Shown: in pieces, positions 1 to 7,613 of the stretch | Layout of the letters: every line of letters begins with the position of its first letter | How positions within the stretch are numbered: the stretch's first letter is position 1 | Assembly (NCBI GenBank): GCA_963629425.1 | Contig: CAVGIU010000067.1 | Location: forward strand, 1 to 8,888 | Length of the DNA: 8,888 nucleotides | Direction of reading: 5' to 3' | Source of the DNA: F23-B02 sp963629425 | Lineage (GTDB): Bacteria > Bacillota > Clostridia > Oscillospirales > Oscillospiraceae | Made by a program: the position numbers and the translations under genes | The notes under the pieces: generated by a model | Databases searched by the model: none | The model's input: only the letters and a program-made list of their open reading frames with translations | What the model was told of the DNA's origin: nothing

Positions 1-608
1 GTATGGGGCCGCCTCAGGCTGACGATGTTCTGAAAAAGTCGCTGGCGATGGGCTGCGACGAATCTGTGCTCCTAAGCGACCGCGCGCTCGGCGGTGCAGA
101 CACTCTCGCCACCGGCTATCCCCTTGCCAAGGCCGCGGCGAAGATCGGTGACTACGACCTCATCATTTGCGGCAGACACGCCACCGACGCCGAGACCGCG
201 CAGACAGGTCCCATCATCGCCGCTTTTCTTGATATCCCACAGGTCACGCTTGTCGACAGCGTCTCGGTCGAAGACGGCTATGCCATATGCCGCCGCATGC
301 TCCCTGACAGATACGAAACGGTCAGAGTAAAGCTCCCGGCACTCATCACCGTCTGCGGTGAGATAAACACCCCCAGATATCCTACGCCGCTGAATATCAT
401 GAAAGCGCTCAAAAAGCCCCGTATCGTGTGGAATGCCCGGGATCTCGGCTGCCAGGAAGACCTAATCGGCGTTGCCGGTTCCCCTTCATCAAACAAGAAG
501 ATATTCGAGCCTCCGAAGCGAATGGCTGAAACTAAATATTTCAGCGGAGACATTGAAGCTATGGCAAAGACTATAGTGGATACGCTCGAAGCAGAAAAGA
601 TAATCTGA
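1..608 (+). CDS. etfB: Electron transfer flavoprotein beta subunit, 5'-truncated by window edge
   Basis: This is the beta subunit of electron transfer flavoprotein, a soluble FAD heterodimer that passes electrons between acyl-CoA dehydrogenases and other carriers; bifurcating versions in anaerobes also use NADH. The 201 visible residues from base 3 show the family signature around residues 57-70 (GRHATDAETAQTGP), preceded by the usual LATGYPLAKA stretch and followed by IPQVT and PRYPTPLNIMKALKKP. Family members are about 260 residues, so roughly 60 N-terminal residues lie before the window. The ATG at base 3 is an internal methionine in the conserved MGPPQA segment, and bases 1-2 (GT) belong to the preceding codon. 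The gene ends with TGA at 606-608, 20 bases before etfA, so the two are clearly co-transcribed. Whether this ETF bifurcates cannot be decided without the missing N-terminus. Confidence 0.95.
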   Translation, partial: MGPPQADDVLKKSLAMGCDESVLLSDRALGGADTLATGYPLAKAAAKIGDYDLIICGRHATDAETAQTGPIIAAFLDIPQVTLVDSVSVEDGYAICRRMLPDRYETVRVKLPALITVCGEINTPRYPTPLNIMKALKKPRIVWNARDLGCQEDLIGVAGSPSSNKKIFEPPKRMAETKYFSGDIEAMAKTIVDTLEAEKII

Positions 609-628
609 GCGGAAACGGAGGTTTTGAT

Positions 629-1636
629 ATGAATAAGGAAGACTATTCGGGTATCTGGGTATATGCCGAGCAGGAAAACGGCGTTCTCTCCGAAACCGCC
701 TTCGAGCTGCTGGCGAAATCTCGTGATCTGAAGGCAAAGCTCGGGAATAAAGATGAAATAACGGCGGTAGTTCCGGGCGACGATGTCGAGTCTCTTGCGC
801 AGACCCTGTTTTCTTACGGAGCGGAAAAGGTCATCGCCGCGGAAAATGCCAATCTCAAGACATACAGCGCAAGGCCCTATGCGAGAGCACTCACCGATCT
901 TTGTAATAAATACAAGCCTTCAATCTTTCTCTTCCCGGCAAGCCCGTTGGGCAGAGATCTTGCTCCGCGCGTCATGTGCGAGCTTCTCACCGGCTTGACT
1001 GCCGATGCGATTGATTTGGACATTGATGAGGACGGAGTGTTCGTTCAGACGACGCCTAATTTCGGAGGGAATATTCTGTCTCATATCTGCATCAAGGAAA
1101 AACGCCCGCAAATGGTAACGGTGCATCCAAAAGTGTTTGAACCACTGAAGCCGGCAGAGAATGCAGAAGGGTTACTTATCCGTGAAAAGGTTGATGTTGA
1201 AGCTGATGATTGCTATACCGTGATTGCCAGCGAGAAGCGTGTTTTCGAAGGACACCCTATAGCCGAAAGCAATGTTATCGTAGCCGGCGGACGAGGCATT
1301 AAAACGCAGGAGGATCTTGCGCAACTCAAAGAACTCGCGGAGCTTTTGGGCGGTGAACTGGCATCCTCACGCCCACTCGTGGATAACGGCTGGCTCCCCC
1401 ACGAAAAGCAGATAGGTCAGTCCGGCACCACCGTCAAGCCGAATTTTATACTCAACGTGGCCATTTCCGGCTCTGTGCAGTATCTGGCCGGCATGCAGAA
1501 GGCAAAGTGCATCATGAGCATCAATAATTTTTCCGAAGCGCCTATTTGGGATGTTTCCAATTACGGGGCAGTAGCGGACTATTCCAGGCTTATACCGGCG
1601 ATAATCGCCGAGATAAAGGCAAGAAAGGCTCAGTAA
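629..1636 (+). CDS. etfA: Electron transfer flavoprotein alpha subunit
   Basis: This is the alpha subunit of ETF, which carries the main FAD and pairs with the beta subunit encoded just upstream. At 335 residues it has the usual length. The N-terminal alpha/beta domain covers about 1-200. The C-terminal FAD domain begins at VIVAGGRG (217-223) and continues with SRP (247-249), GWLPHEKQIGQSGT (254-267), ISGSVQYLAGM (279-289) and EAPIWDVSNYG (303-313). The start follows an ACGGAGG site with seven bases of spacing. Two usually conserved positions differ: the QH pair of the ETF signature reads Q284-Y285, and the N-x-D-P-x-A-P motif reads N299-N-F-S-E-A-P, losing the Asp. These could reflect a subgroup with altered flavin chemistry or ordinary drift. 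Family assignment is secure. Confidence 0.95.
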   Translation: MNKEDYSGIWVYAEQENGVLSETAFELLAKSRDLKAKLGNKDEITAVVPGDDVESLAQTLFSYGAEKVIAAENANLKTYSARPYARALTDLCNKYKPSIFLFPASPLGRDLAPRVMCELLTGLTADAIDLDIDEDGVFVQTTPNFGGNILSHICIKEKRPQMVTVHPKVFEPLKPAENAEGLLIREKVDVEADDCYTVIASEKRVFEGHPIAESNVIVAGGRGIKTQEDLAQLKELAELLGGELASSRPLVDNGWLPHEKQIGQSGTTVKPNFILNVAISGSVQYLAGMQKAKCIMSINNFSEAPIWDVSNYGAVADYSRLIPAIIAEIKARKAQ

Positions 1637-1699
1637 GTCTTCGTTCGAGGCAGTGTTGTCTCGATAAAATACAAAAAATTATATTTAGGAGGATTATCA

Positions 1700-2494
1700 A
1701 TGGAACTGCAAAAACTTATCTACACTGTTGAGGACGGCATAGCCATCATTACTATGAACTATCCCAAAAACCTCAACGCCATCGACGAGCAGATGGCAGA
1801 CGAGCTGATGTATGTTGTCGATGCTGCCGAAAAAGATCCGGCAGTCAAGGTCGTGGTTCTGAAAGGCCTGGAGAAGGCCTTCTCGGCAGGCGGAGATATC
1901 GGCTACTTCTATAAGCTTATCCAAGCAGGCGGCGAAGTGAATATGGACGGTCTTATCGCCAAGGTCGGTGTTGTGGCAGACGGACTTAAGAAGATGAGCA
2001 AGATGGTAATCACTTCTGTCAGCGGCGCAGCGGCAGGTGCTGGTGTCAGCCTGGCTCTCGGCGGCGATTTCATGATCTGTGCGGACAATGCAAAGTTCAT
2101 TCTCGCATTCGTTAACCTTGGTCTCGTTCCCGACACAGGCGCTACCTATCTGCTGGCCAAGAGCATCGGCGTGAGCCGTGCAATGGAGCTTGCGGCAACG
2201 GGGCGTCCCGTAGGTGCCGAAGAAGCAAAGGCATGGGGTCTTGCCTATAAAGTCACTACAAAGGAAGATCTTGATGCAGAAACCATGAAGTTTGCCCGCA
2301 AGCTGGCTGCAGGTCCGCTGCTGTCCTACAAGAACATCAAAAAGCAGATTTATGATACCTGCTTTGCCGATTACAAAAAGTGGCTCGACGAAACCGAGAT
2401 ACCCACTCAGCGTGAATGCGCCGCCTCTATGGATTTCCAGGAAGGCTGCAAGGCCTTTATAGAGAAGCGCAAGGCCGTGTTTGAAGGCAAGTAA
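1700..2494 (+). CDS. Enoyl-CoA hydratase/isomerase (crotonase) family protein, probably an enoyl-CoA isomerase
   Basis: This is a crotonase-fold enzyme acting on acyl-CoA thioesters, 264 residues long and complete. The oxyanion-hole segments are FSAGGD (61-66) and SGAAAGAG (108-115), and the family C-terminus is present (EGCKAFIEKRKAVF). The two catalytic glutamates of true enoyl-CoA hydratases (rat Glu144 and Glu164) appear to be replaced by Ser117 and Phe137 in a by-eye alignment. The segment GLVPDTGAT (141-149) instead supplies Asp145, the position of the catalytic Asp in PaaG-type isomerases. I therefore infer double-bond isomerisation (for example delta3 to delta2 enoyl-CoA) rather than hydration. 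The start has a perfect AGGAGG at 1687-1692 with seven bases of spacing. The gene sits 63 bases after etfA in the same operon. The exact substrate is unknown. Confidence 0.9.
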   Translation: MELQKLIYTVEDGIAIITMNYPKNLNAIDEQMADELMYVVDAAEKDPAVKVVVLKGLEKAFSAGGDIGYFYKLIQAGGEVNMDGLIAKVGVVADGLKKMSKMVITSVSGAAAGAGVSLALGGDFMICADNAKFILAFVNLGLVPDTGATYLLAKSIGVSRAMELAATGRPVGAEEAKAWGLAYKVTTKEDLDAETMKFARKLAAGPLLSYKNIKKQIYDTCFADYKKWLDETEIPTQRECAASMDFQEGCKAFIEKRKAVFEGK

Positions 2495-2532
2495 AAATAC
2501 GCCTACCGTAACATATACTAAGGAGAATTACA

Positions 2533-3144
2533 ATGGAACATCATGCAGCATCACCGACACCTGCCGGCCTTGTGGCATTTGCAGTCGCCTGCTATACGTT
2601 TACGGCAGTGTTTTTGGGACTTGTTCCGGGCGAAGGACTGTTTCTTCTCGGCTGCTGGCTTTTGGGCGGATTTGTCGTTCAGATAGTCGTTGCAAGCAAG
2701 GAGATAGATCACGGCGTACAGCTCGGCGGCAATGTATTCCTGTTTTTCCAGGGGTTCTTTATGCTCACGGGAGCAGTCAGCAGCATGTCAAAATACCTTT
2801 GCCTGTTTGTGTGGAACACGACATACAATACAGTGGTGGAGGGCTTCGGCTGGCTGGCCTGCACTCTTGCACTGATTCTTTGGACCCCGGGTTACCTTAA
2901 AACGGCAAACAAGCCTTTTGCCGCAGCGGTTGTTTTTACGGATATTGCACTTATCGGAGTTGTTCTCAACGATATGTACCTTCTTGGTGCGGCAGCATCG
3001 ATTATTAAGCCTATCGTTGCCGTCTGCCTTGCCATAGCAGGATCGCTGGGTATTTATGTGGCAAGCGCCATTCAGCTCAACTCCAGCTTCGGCAGGACCG
3101 TATTTCCCCTTGGCACTCCCTGGCTCGAAAGCGATAAAGCTTAA
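2533..3144 (+). CDS. GPR1/FUN34/YaaH (SatP-type) family acetate/succinate transporter
   Basis: This is a small inner-membrane protein of the AceTr (GPR1/FUN34/YaaH) family, whose characterised members move acetate or succinate with protons. At 203 residues it matches the family length (about 190-240). Six hydrophobic segments are visible at about 11-30, 34-54, 64-85, 103-119, 128-149 and 154-180. The N-terminal S-P-T-P-A-G-L (7-13) resembles the family N-P-A-P-x-G-L signature, with Asn changed to Ser, and the C-terminal FPLGTP (191-196) matches the usual FPLG ending. An AGGAGA site at 2521-2526 precedes the ATG by six bases. It lies between the crotonase and CoA-transferase genes, so the likely job is uptake or export of the short acid the CoA-transferase uses. 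Substrate choice is inferred. Confidence 0.85.
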   Translation: MEHHAASPTPAGLVAFAVACYTFTAVFLGLVPGEGLFLLGCWLLGGFVVQIVVASKEIDHGVQLGGNVFLFFQGFFMLTGAVSSMSKYLCLFVWNTTYNTVVEGFGWLACTLALILWTPGYLKTANKPFAAAVVFTDIALIGVVLNDMYLLGAAASIIKPIVAVCLAIAGSLGIYVASAIQLNSSFGRTVFPLGTPWLESDKA

Positions 3145-3171
3145 AATTCAATAACGAAAGGTGGAAGTCAA

Positions 3172-3913
3172 TTGAAAAACAAAGTAGTAGAACTGGATCA
3201 GGCCGTAGCGGCCATCAAAGACGGACAGACTATTCTGTTTGGCGACTGGCACGGCGAGATATCCGCTGAAGAGATCATCACCGGCGTGATCGAAAAAGGC
3301 GTAAAAGACATAACGGCCGTCGGCGTCTCCGGCGGCATGCCCGATCAGGGCTTAGGCAGAATGATTTCTGCTCACCAGGTCAAGAAGCTTCTGACCACCC
3401 ACATAGGCCTCAATCCCGTCGCCAAGGATCAGTATGTCGCAGGTGAACTGGAAATAGAGTTCATTCCTCAGGGTACATTTACAGAGCGCATTCGCTGCGG
3501 AGGCTACGGCCTTGGCGGATGCCTCACACCGACAGGTGTCGGTACGCAGGTTGCCGAAGGCAAGCAGATACTTAACATTAACGGCAAAGACTATCTGCTT
3601 GAGCTCCCGATTCGCGGTGACGTAGCTCTTATCAAAGCAACCAAGGGCGATTCGGCCGGCAATATTCATTTTAACAAAACCAGCGGAGCAATCAGCAACA
3701 CGATGGCATTTGCGGCAGATACCGTAATATGCGAGGTTGAGGAGCTTGTTGAGGTCGGCGAGCTCGATCCNNNNNNNNNNCGACGAAATCGATGTTCCCG
3801 CTCCTGTCGTTGATATGATTTATGTCCGCAAGGGCGAAAAGAAGCCCTTCTGCCCGATGTGGCAGAGAGCAAAGGCCAAAGCGGAAGCAAAAGCTGCAGA
3901 AGGAGGTAAGTAA
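3172..3913 (+). CDS. Class I CoA-transferase subunit A (acetate/acetoacetate/glutaconate type), interrupted by assembly gap
   Basis: This is the A subunit of a two-subunit CoA-transferase that moves CoA between an acyl-CoA and a free carboxylic acid. Residues 1-199 read cleanly to base 3768, with the family segments SGGMPDQGLGRMI (53-65), HIGLNP (77-82), ERIRCGGYGLGG (105-116) and LTPTGVGTQ (118-126). Ten Ns at 3771-3780 then break the frame. Beyond them another frame continues as DEIDVPAPVVDMIYVRKG and ends at TAA 3911-3913. Deleting the Ns gives GAT CCC GAC GAA (DPDE), the usual sequence here, and a 243-residue protein, so I annotate one intact gene. The start is TTG at 3172, supported by AAAGGTGG seven bases upstream. 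The last 25 or so residues form an Ala/Lys-rich tail beyond the usual end. The preferred acid cannot be told from sequence. Confidence 0.88.
3771..3780. other. Assembly gap (ten Ns)
   Basis: A run of exactly ten Ns lies inside the CoA-transferase A gene. The flanks GATCC and CGACGAAATC abut to give an uninterrupted reading frame and the expected D-P-D-E-I family sequence, so the Ns look like an arbitrary scaffolding spacer rather than missing bases. Confidence 0.95.
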
Positions 3914-3914
3914 T

Positions 3915-4545
3915 ATGGCACTGACAGGACGTGCTCTTATAGCATCCCGCACCGCCAAGTTCTTTAAAGACGGTGATTTAGTTAACCTCGGCATCGGCGT
4001 TCCCACTATGTGCGTCAATTACCTGCCTGAAGGTGTTGATCTTTGGCTCGAGGCCGAGATCGGAATAGTAGGCTGCGGACCGAGCCCCAAATGGGCCGAT
4101 GCTGACCCCGACTGCATCGACGCAGGCGGCCAGCCCACCACTATCATCAAGGGCGGCAGCGTTGTTCCTCACGATATGTCCTTCGGTCTTATCCGCGGCG
4201 GCCATGTAGACGCCACAGTTTTGGGTACATTACAGGTCGACTGTGAGGGCAATATCGCAAACTGGATAATTCCCGGCAATGGATCTGTGCGCCGGTGTAA
4301 AGAGGATTGTTGTCACCACCGACCATTGCGAAAAATCCGGTGCTTCCAAGATACTTAAAAAATGCACTCTGCCGCTGACCGGCGCAAAGTGCGTCACCGA
4401 TATCGTAACAGAGCGTGCCTATTTCCAGGTAACGCCCGACGGTCTCCTGCTCAAGGAGATTGCAGAGGGCTACACGGTCGATGATATCCGCGCCTGCACC
4501 GATGCGGACTTCACCGTCGCCGACGATCTGTGCACGATGGAATAA
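3915..4545 (+). pseudogene. Class I CoA-transferase subunit B, broken by an internal deletion/frameshift
   Basis: This is the B subunit partner, which carries the catalytic glutamate that forms the enzyme-CoA thioester. The start is one base after the subunit A stop, with AGGAGG (3901-3906) inside the end of subunit A. Frame 1 encodes about 121 good residues: DLVNLGIGVPT (21-31), the catalytic-Glu region AEIGIVGCGP with Glu48, and DCEGNIANWIIPG. After GGC at 4275-4277 the sense continues one frame over, from 4279, as MDLCAGVKRIVV to TAA 4543-4545. E. coli AtoA, recalled from memory, has nine residues (KMVPGMGGA) between PG and MDL, so one base stands where 27 are expected: a net loss of about 26. 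The first frame otherwise runs on to a stop near 4358. No clear ribosome binding site precedes 4279. This is either a real inactivating deletion or an assembly error. Confidence 0.85.
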
Positions 4546-4589
4546 AGCCCGTACTATCCCCTCATGACCAAGCCAAATATACAGAACAG

Positions 4590-4618
4590 AGCCCGTACCG
4601 AAAACCGGTACGGGCTTT
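4590..4618. terminator. Hairpin terminator between convergent operons
   Basis: An 11-bp perfect stem pairs AGCCCGTACCG (4590-4600) with CGGTACGGGCT (4606-4616) around an AAAAC loop. It lies 45 bases after the CoA-transferase stop and 16 bases before the GRE stop on the other strand. The following T-run is short (TTT, then GC), so it is a modest intrinsic terminator for the rightward operon and may act for both directions. A second copy of AGCCCGTAC at 4546-4554 could compete for the 3' arm. Confidence 0.7.
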
Positions 4619-4633
4619 GCTGCGCATTGCACT

Positions 4634-7600
4634 TCACATGCTGTAGTCGGCTCTGCGGATCAGCTCAAGCTGAAGATCCTTGTTGAGCGTCGTGAAGTAG
4701 GCGTTATAGCCGGAAATGCGAACCATGAGGTCGCGGTATGAGTCGGGATCGGCCATCGCCGCGCGCATGGTGTCGCTGGAGACGACGTTGAACTGCATCT
4801 GCATTCCGCCGAGAGTGACATAGGCGCGAGCGTACGAGGTCAGGTGCTCGACGGTCTGCTCGTGACTGTCGTTCGGTGAGGGGTTGACCTTGACGTTGAA
4901 GGCTATGTTGTTATTCATGTTCAGCGGATCGAGGCGGCTGACGTCCTTGATATTGTCAAGCAGACTCGGCGAGGCATTGGCCTCCGGAGTCAGACCGGGG
5001 GTGAATGGAAGTCCGGCAAGGCGGCCGGATGGAAGAGCACCTGCGAGCGTGCCGAAGGCGACGTGGTTTGACATGCTCCACCAGCCGGTCGTATAGTGAC
5101 CGCCGCGGAAATTCGTCTGAGCCCAAAAGATATCGCGGGTGGCCTTGGTGACGCGGTTTGCCATAGCAACAGCCTCATCGCTGCCGCCGCCGAAGCGTGG
5201 AACCTCGGTGAGTATCCGGCTGCGCATGGCCTCGTGACCTTTGAAATTGCTCTTGACAGCGGAGAAAAGCTCGCCGAGCGTATACAGTCTGCGGTCGAAC
5301 ACCAGCGTTTTTATGGCCATCAGGGAGTCAACGACATCGGCAAGCCCGATGCAGGCAGTACCGGAGGAGTTGTACTTAGCACCGCCCTTGGTGCAGTCGA
5401 GTCCCTTTGTGATGCAGCCGTCGATCATCGCGCTCATAAGCGGTGTCGGACGCAGAACGGAATGCGCCTCACCCAGATAGTTGTTATACTCGCAGGTGAG
5501 ACCCGCCATGAAGGACAGCTGCTTTATATAAGCGTTAAAGAAATCGTCAAATTCCGCAAAGCTGTCCGCCTCACCGGTCTTCGGGCCGAGGTGCCAGCGC
5601 ATAAGGGGGTGATAGCCGTTGAACATGGCCATCTCAAACGGCGCGACCATGCTGAACATCATGCAGTTTGTATGTCCCAAATGCTTGCCGGATATGGTCG
5701 GCTCGACGCAGCCTGTAGCGGACCAGTCGAGCAGGTCTGCGTGCTCGTAATTGTGGTCTGCAAGCGAAGCCATGACCGCAAGGTCGTTGTGTATCGAGGG
5801 TGTCGCCGTCGTATTGACGTTTACCTCGCACAGGCGGCGCAGATAGGTCAGCGAGTTCTTCTCGCTGTTGTAGCGCGCGTTGACGTTAGGGTCGCGCATG
5901 CTGAGCATCTCGGTGACCTTGAGAAAAACATAGGTCATATCGTTGACCGCGTCCTCGCCCTCGGGCGTAACACCGCCGAGCGTGATCGCCTGATCGGAGG
6001 AGCTACCGCCGAAGAGATAGTTGCCGATATCGGGCGTGAGGGGGACGTGATCCTGGCAGTTTATATAGAAGCAGCCGATAAGCTCGAGTGCGTGACGTAT
6101 ATATGCCTCTCGCTTGGCCTTACTTTTGCATTTTGCCATATCGGCCTCGAAGTAGGGCTGGAGCCACTGATCCATGCGGCCAAGGGAAAAGCCCGCGTTC
6201 GTGCTCTCCATATGTACTGCAACCCAGTGAATCCAGATGCCGTTGACAGCCTCGTCGAGCGTGCGCGCCGGATATTCGGGCGAATGCTCCACGGCGGCAG
6301 CTATCGTCTCGAGCTCTGCTCTGCGCTCGCTGTTGAGCTCAAGGCCGGCCTCGTATCTCGCCTGCTGCGCAAGATGCTTCGCGTAGCTGATAACTCCCTC
6401 GTAGCAGTCTATCATGGCATGCAGCTCGTCCTTTTTCGACTGCGGCGCATCCGCGTCGCGCTCAAGCTCGGCCTCGATCTCCGCGATTATGCCGCGCAGA
6501 CCCAGCCTCAGGAGTTTGGGATAGTCGAGTATCGTGTGCGAAAGAGCAACGTTTTTCCACAGAAATGCCGCCGCCCAGCGTTCGTCGAGCTTCTGGCAGG
6601 TGGGCTCATGATATTTGTCGCGGACATACTCGCGCATGTTGCGGTGGATCCAGAAGGGGAAGATATCGTTGTTGAGCCGGTGTATCTCCTCCTCGGAAAG
6701 GGGGGCATAGGGGTTGAGCATACGGTCCTGCACCGTCAGCAGCTCGCCCCAGAATATGAGGCCGATCGCATCGGGGTAGACCGGTACGCCTATTTCCTTG
6801 GTGGTCGTCGTACCCGCGATAAGATTGCCCTTGCGGATGATAGGGCGGCGATGCTCCATAAGATAGCGGAAGGCCTTGCCCTGGCGCAGCTCCGGCACCC
6901 AGGGGGTGCCGTCCCTGTGCATCTCAAAGCCGTTTTCGCGGAAGAAATCGGTGAGAAGCCCCGCACGCTCGGTGCACACGGCGGGAGCGGCGGTGTGGTG
7001 GATATCCAAATAATTTTTAAGGCGTGGGAAGTCCTCGAGAGCGTAGGAGCTCAGATACGGATCATCCTTGAGGCAGTGCACGCCCGGATCGACGCCGGTG
7101 CAGGGCATGAACTCCTTGCGCGGCCGCGGACCGGCGGGAGCCTTTGCGTCGGACATCGTTTTGCCGAACTCCTCGCGCTCTTTTTTCTGAAGCTGCATCT
7201 GCTGTATCTGCTTATCCTTCATCATAACGGAGATGAGAAGGTTGAAAAACTCAAGATATGCCATATTGCCGCTGCTGGACATCTTGTTCTTGAGCATGAG
7301 GTTGAGCACCTCGTTGGGAGGCAGTGTCGCCAGCTGCGCGAGCACGCTCGTATCCTGAAGGATCAGCAGGGTGTTCACACCATCGACGTTCCCGCTGACG
7401 CTGCCCCTGCCGTCCATGAAGCGGATGCTCTGCTTAACGCTCCCGTCCTCGGTCGTGAGCCCGATGGCAAAGTTCATCCAGCCGTCGGTGGTCTTGAGGT
7501 AGGCCTGTTTTTCCTTGTCGTAAGTAAACACCTTGGCCATGAATTGCAGAACCACATGCGCAAGAGAATTTGCGACCTTTCCGGTCATTTTTTCAGTCAT
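4634..7600 (-). CDS. Glycyl radical enzyme (PFL/dehydratase/decarboxylase superfamily) with N-terminal SCP2-like domain
   Basis: This is a 988-residue glycyl radical enzyme; most family members have about 780-860. The catalytic domain runs from about 165 to the end. It carries the active-site Cys631 in TGCVEP with Glu633, the conserved stretch IDGCITKGLDCTKGGAKYN, and the C-terminal radical motif RISGYNAYF with Gly964. The C-V-E motif excludes pyruvate formate-lyase (Cys-Cys) and fits GRE dehydratases, lyases or decarboxylases. His664 lies 33 residues after the Cys, the same spacing as Cys503/His536 of 4-hydroxyphenylacetate decarboxylase. Residues about 5-128 resemble an SCP2 sterol-carrier fold (MNFAIGL strand, DGRGSVSGNVDG, LKNKMSSSGNMAYLEFFNLL), followed by a charged Lys/Gln/Glu linker (128-165). 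The start has AAGGAG nine bases upstream. It lies 13 bases after its activase gene. The enzyme is cytosolic and oxygen-sensitive, and its substrate is unknown. Confidence 0.93.
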   Translation of the reverse strand: MTEKMTGKVANSLAHVVLQFMAKVFTYDKEKQAYLKTTDGWMNFAIGLTTEDGSVKQSIRFMDGRGSVSGNVDGVNTLLILQDTSVLAQLATLPPNEVLNLMLKNKMSSSGNMAYLEFFNLLISVMMKDKQIQQMQLQKKEREEFGKTMSDAKAPAGPRPRKEFMPCTGVDPGVHCLKDDPYLSSYALEDFPRLKNYLDIHHTAAPAVCTERAGLLTDFFRENGFEMHRDGTPWVPELRQGKAFRYLMEHRRPIIRKGNLIAGTTTTKEIGVPVYPDAIGLIFWGELLTVQDRMLNPYAPLSEEEIHRLNNDIFPFWIHRNMREYVRDKYHEPTCQKLDERWAAAFLWKNVALSHTILDYPKLLRLGLRGIIAEIEAELERDADAPQSKKDELHAMIDCYEGVISYAKHLAQQARYEAGLELNSERRAELETIAAAVEHSPEYPARTLDEAVNGIWIHWVAVHMESTNAGFSLGRMDQWLQPYFEADMAKCKSKAKREAYIRHALELIGCFYINCQDHVPLTPDIGNYLFGGSSSDQAITLGGVTPEGEDAVNDMTYVFLKVTEMLSMRDPNVNARYNSEKNSLTYLRRLCEVNVNTTATPSIHNDLAVMASLADHNYEHADLLDWSATGCVEPTISGKHLGHTNCMMFSMVAPFEMAMFNGYHPLMRWHLGPKTGEADSFAEFDDFFNAYIKQLSFMAGLTCEYNNYLGEAHSVLRPTPLMSAMIDGCITKGLDCTKGGAKYNSSGTACIGLADVVDSLMAIKTLVFDRRLYTLGELFSAVKSNFKGHEAMRSRILTEVPRFGGGSDEAVAMANRVTKATRDIFWAQTNFRGGHYTTGWWSMSNHVAFGTLAGALPSGRLAGLPFTPGLTPEANASPSLLDNIKDVSRLDPLNMNNNIAFNVKVNPSPNDSHEQTVEHLTSYARAYVTLGGMQMQFNVVSSDTMRAAMADPDSYRDLMVRISGYNAYFTTLNKDLQLELIRRADYSM

Positions 7601-7613
7601 CTGTTCACTCTCC

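Noticed and set aside
2481..2900. A 139-codon frame overlapping the transporter gene
   Set aside because: It is a shadow in another frame of the six-helix transporter, with Cys/Arg-rich content and no family resemblance.
4279..4545. A separate small gene starting at ATG 4279
   Set aside because: No ribosome binding site, and the peptide is exactly the C-terminal part of CoA-transferase B (MDL...VTTDHCEKSGASKILKKC region), so it is the displaced half of the same gene.
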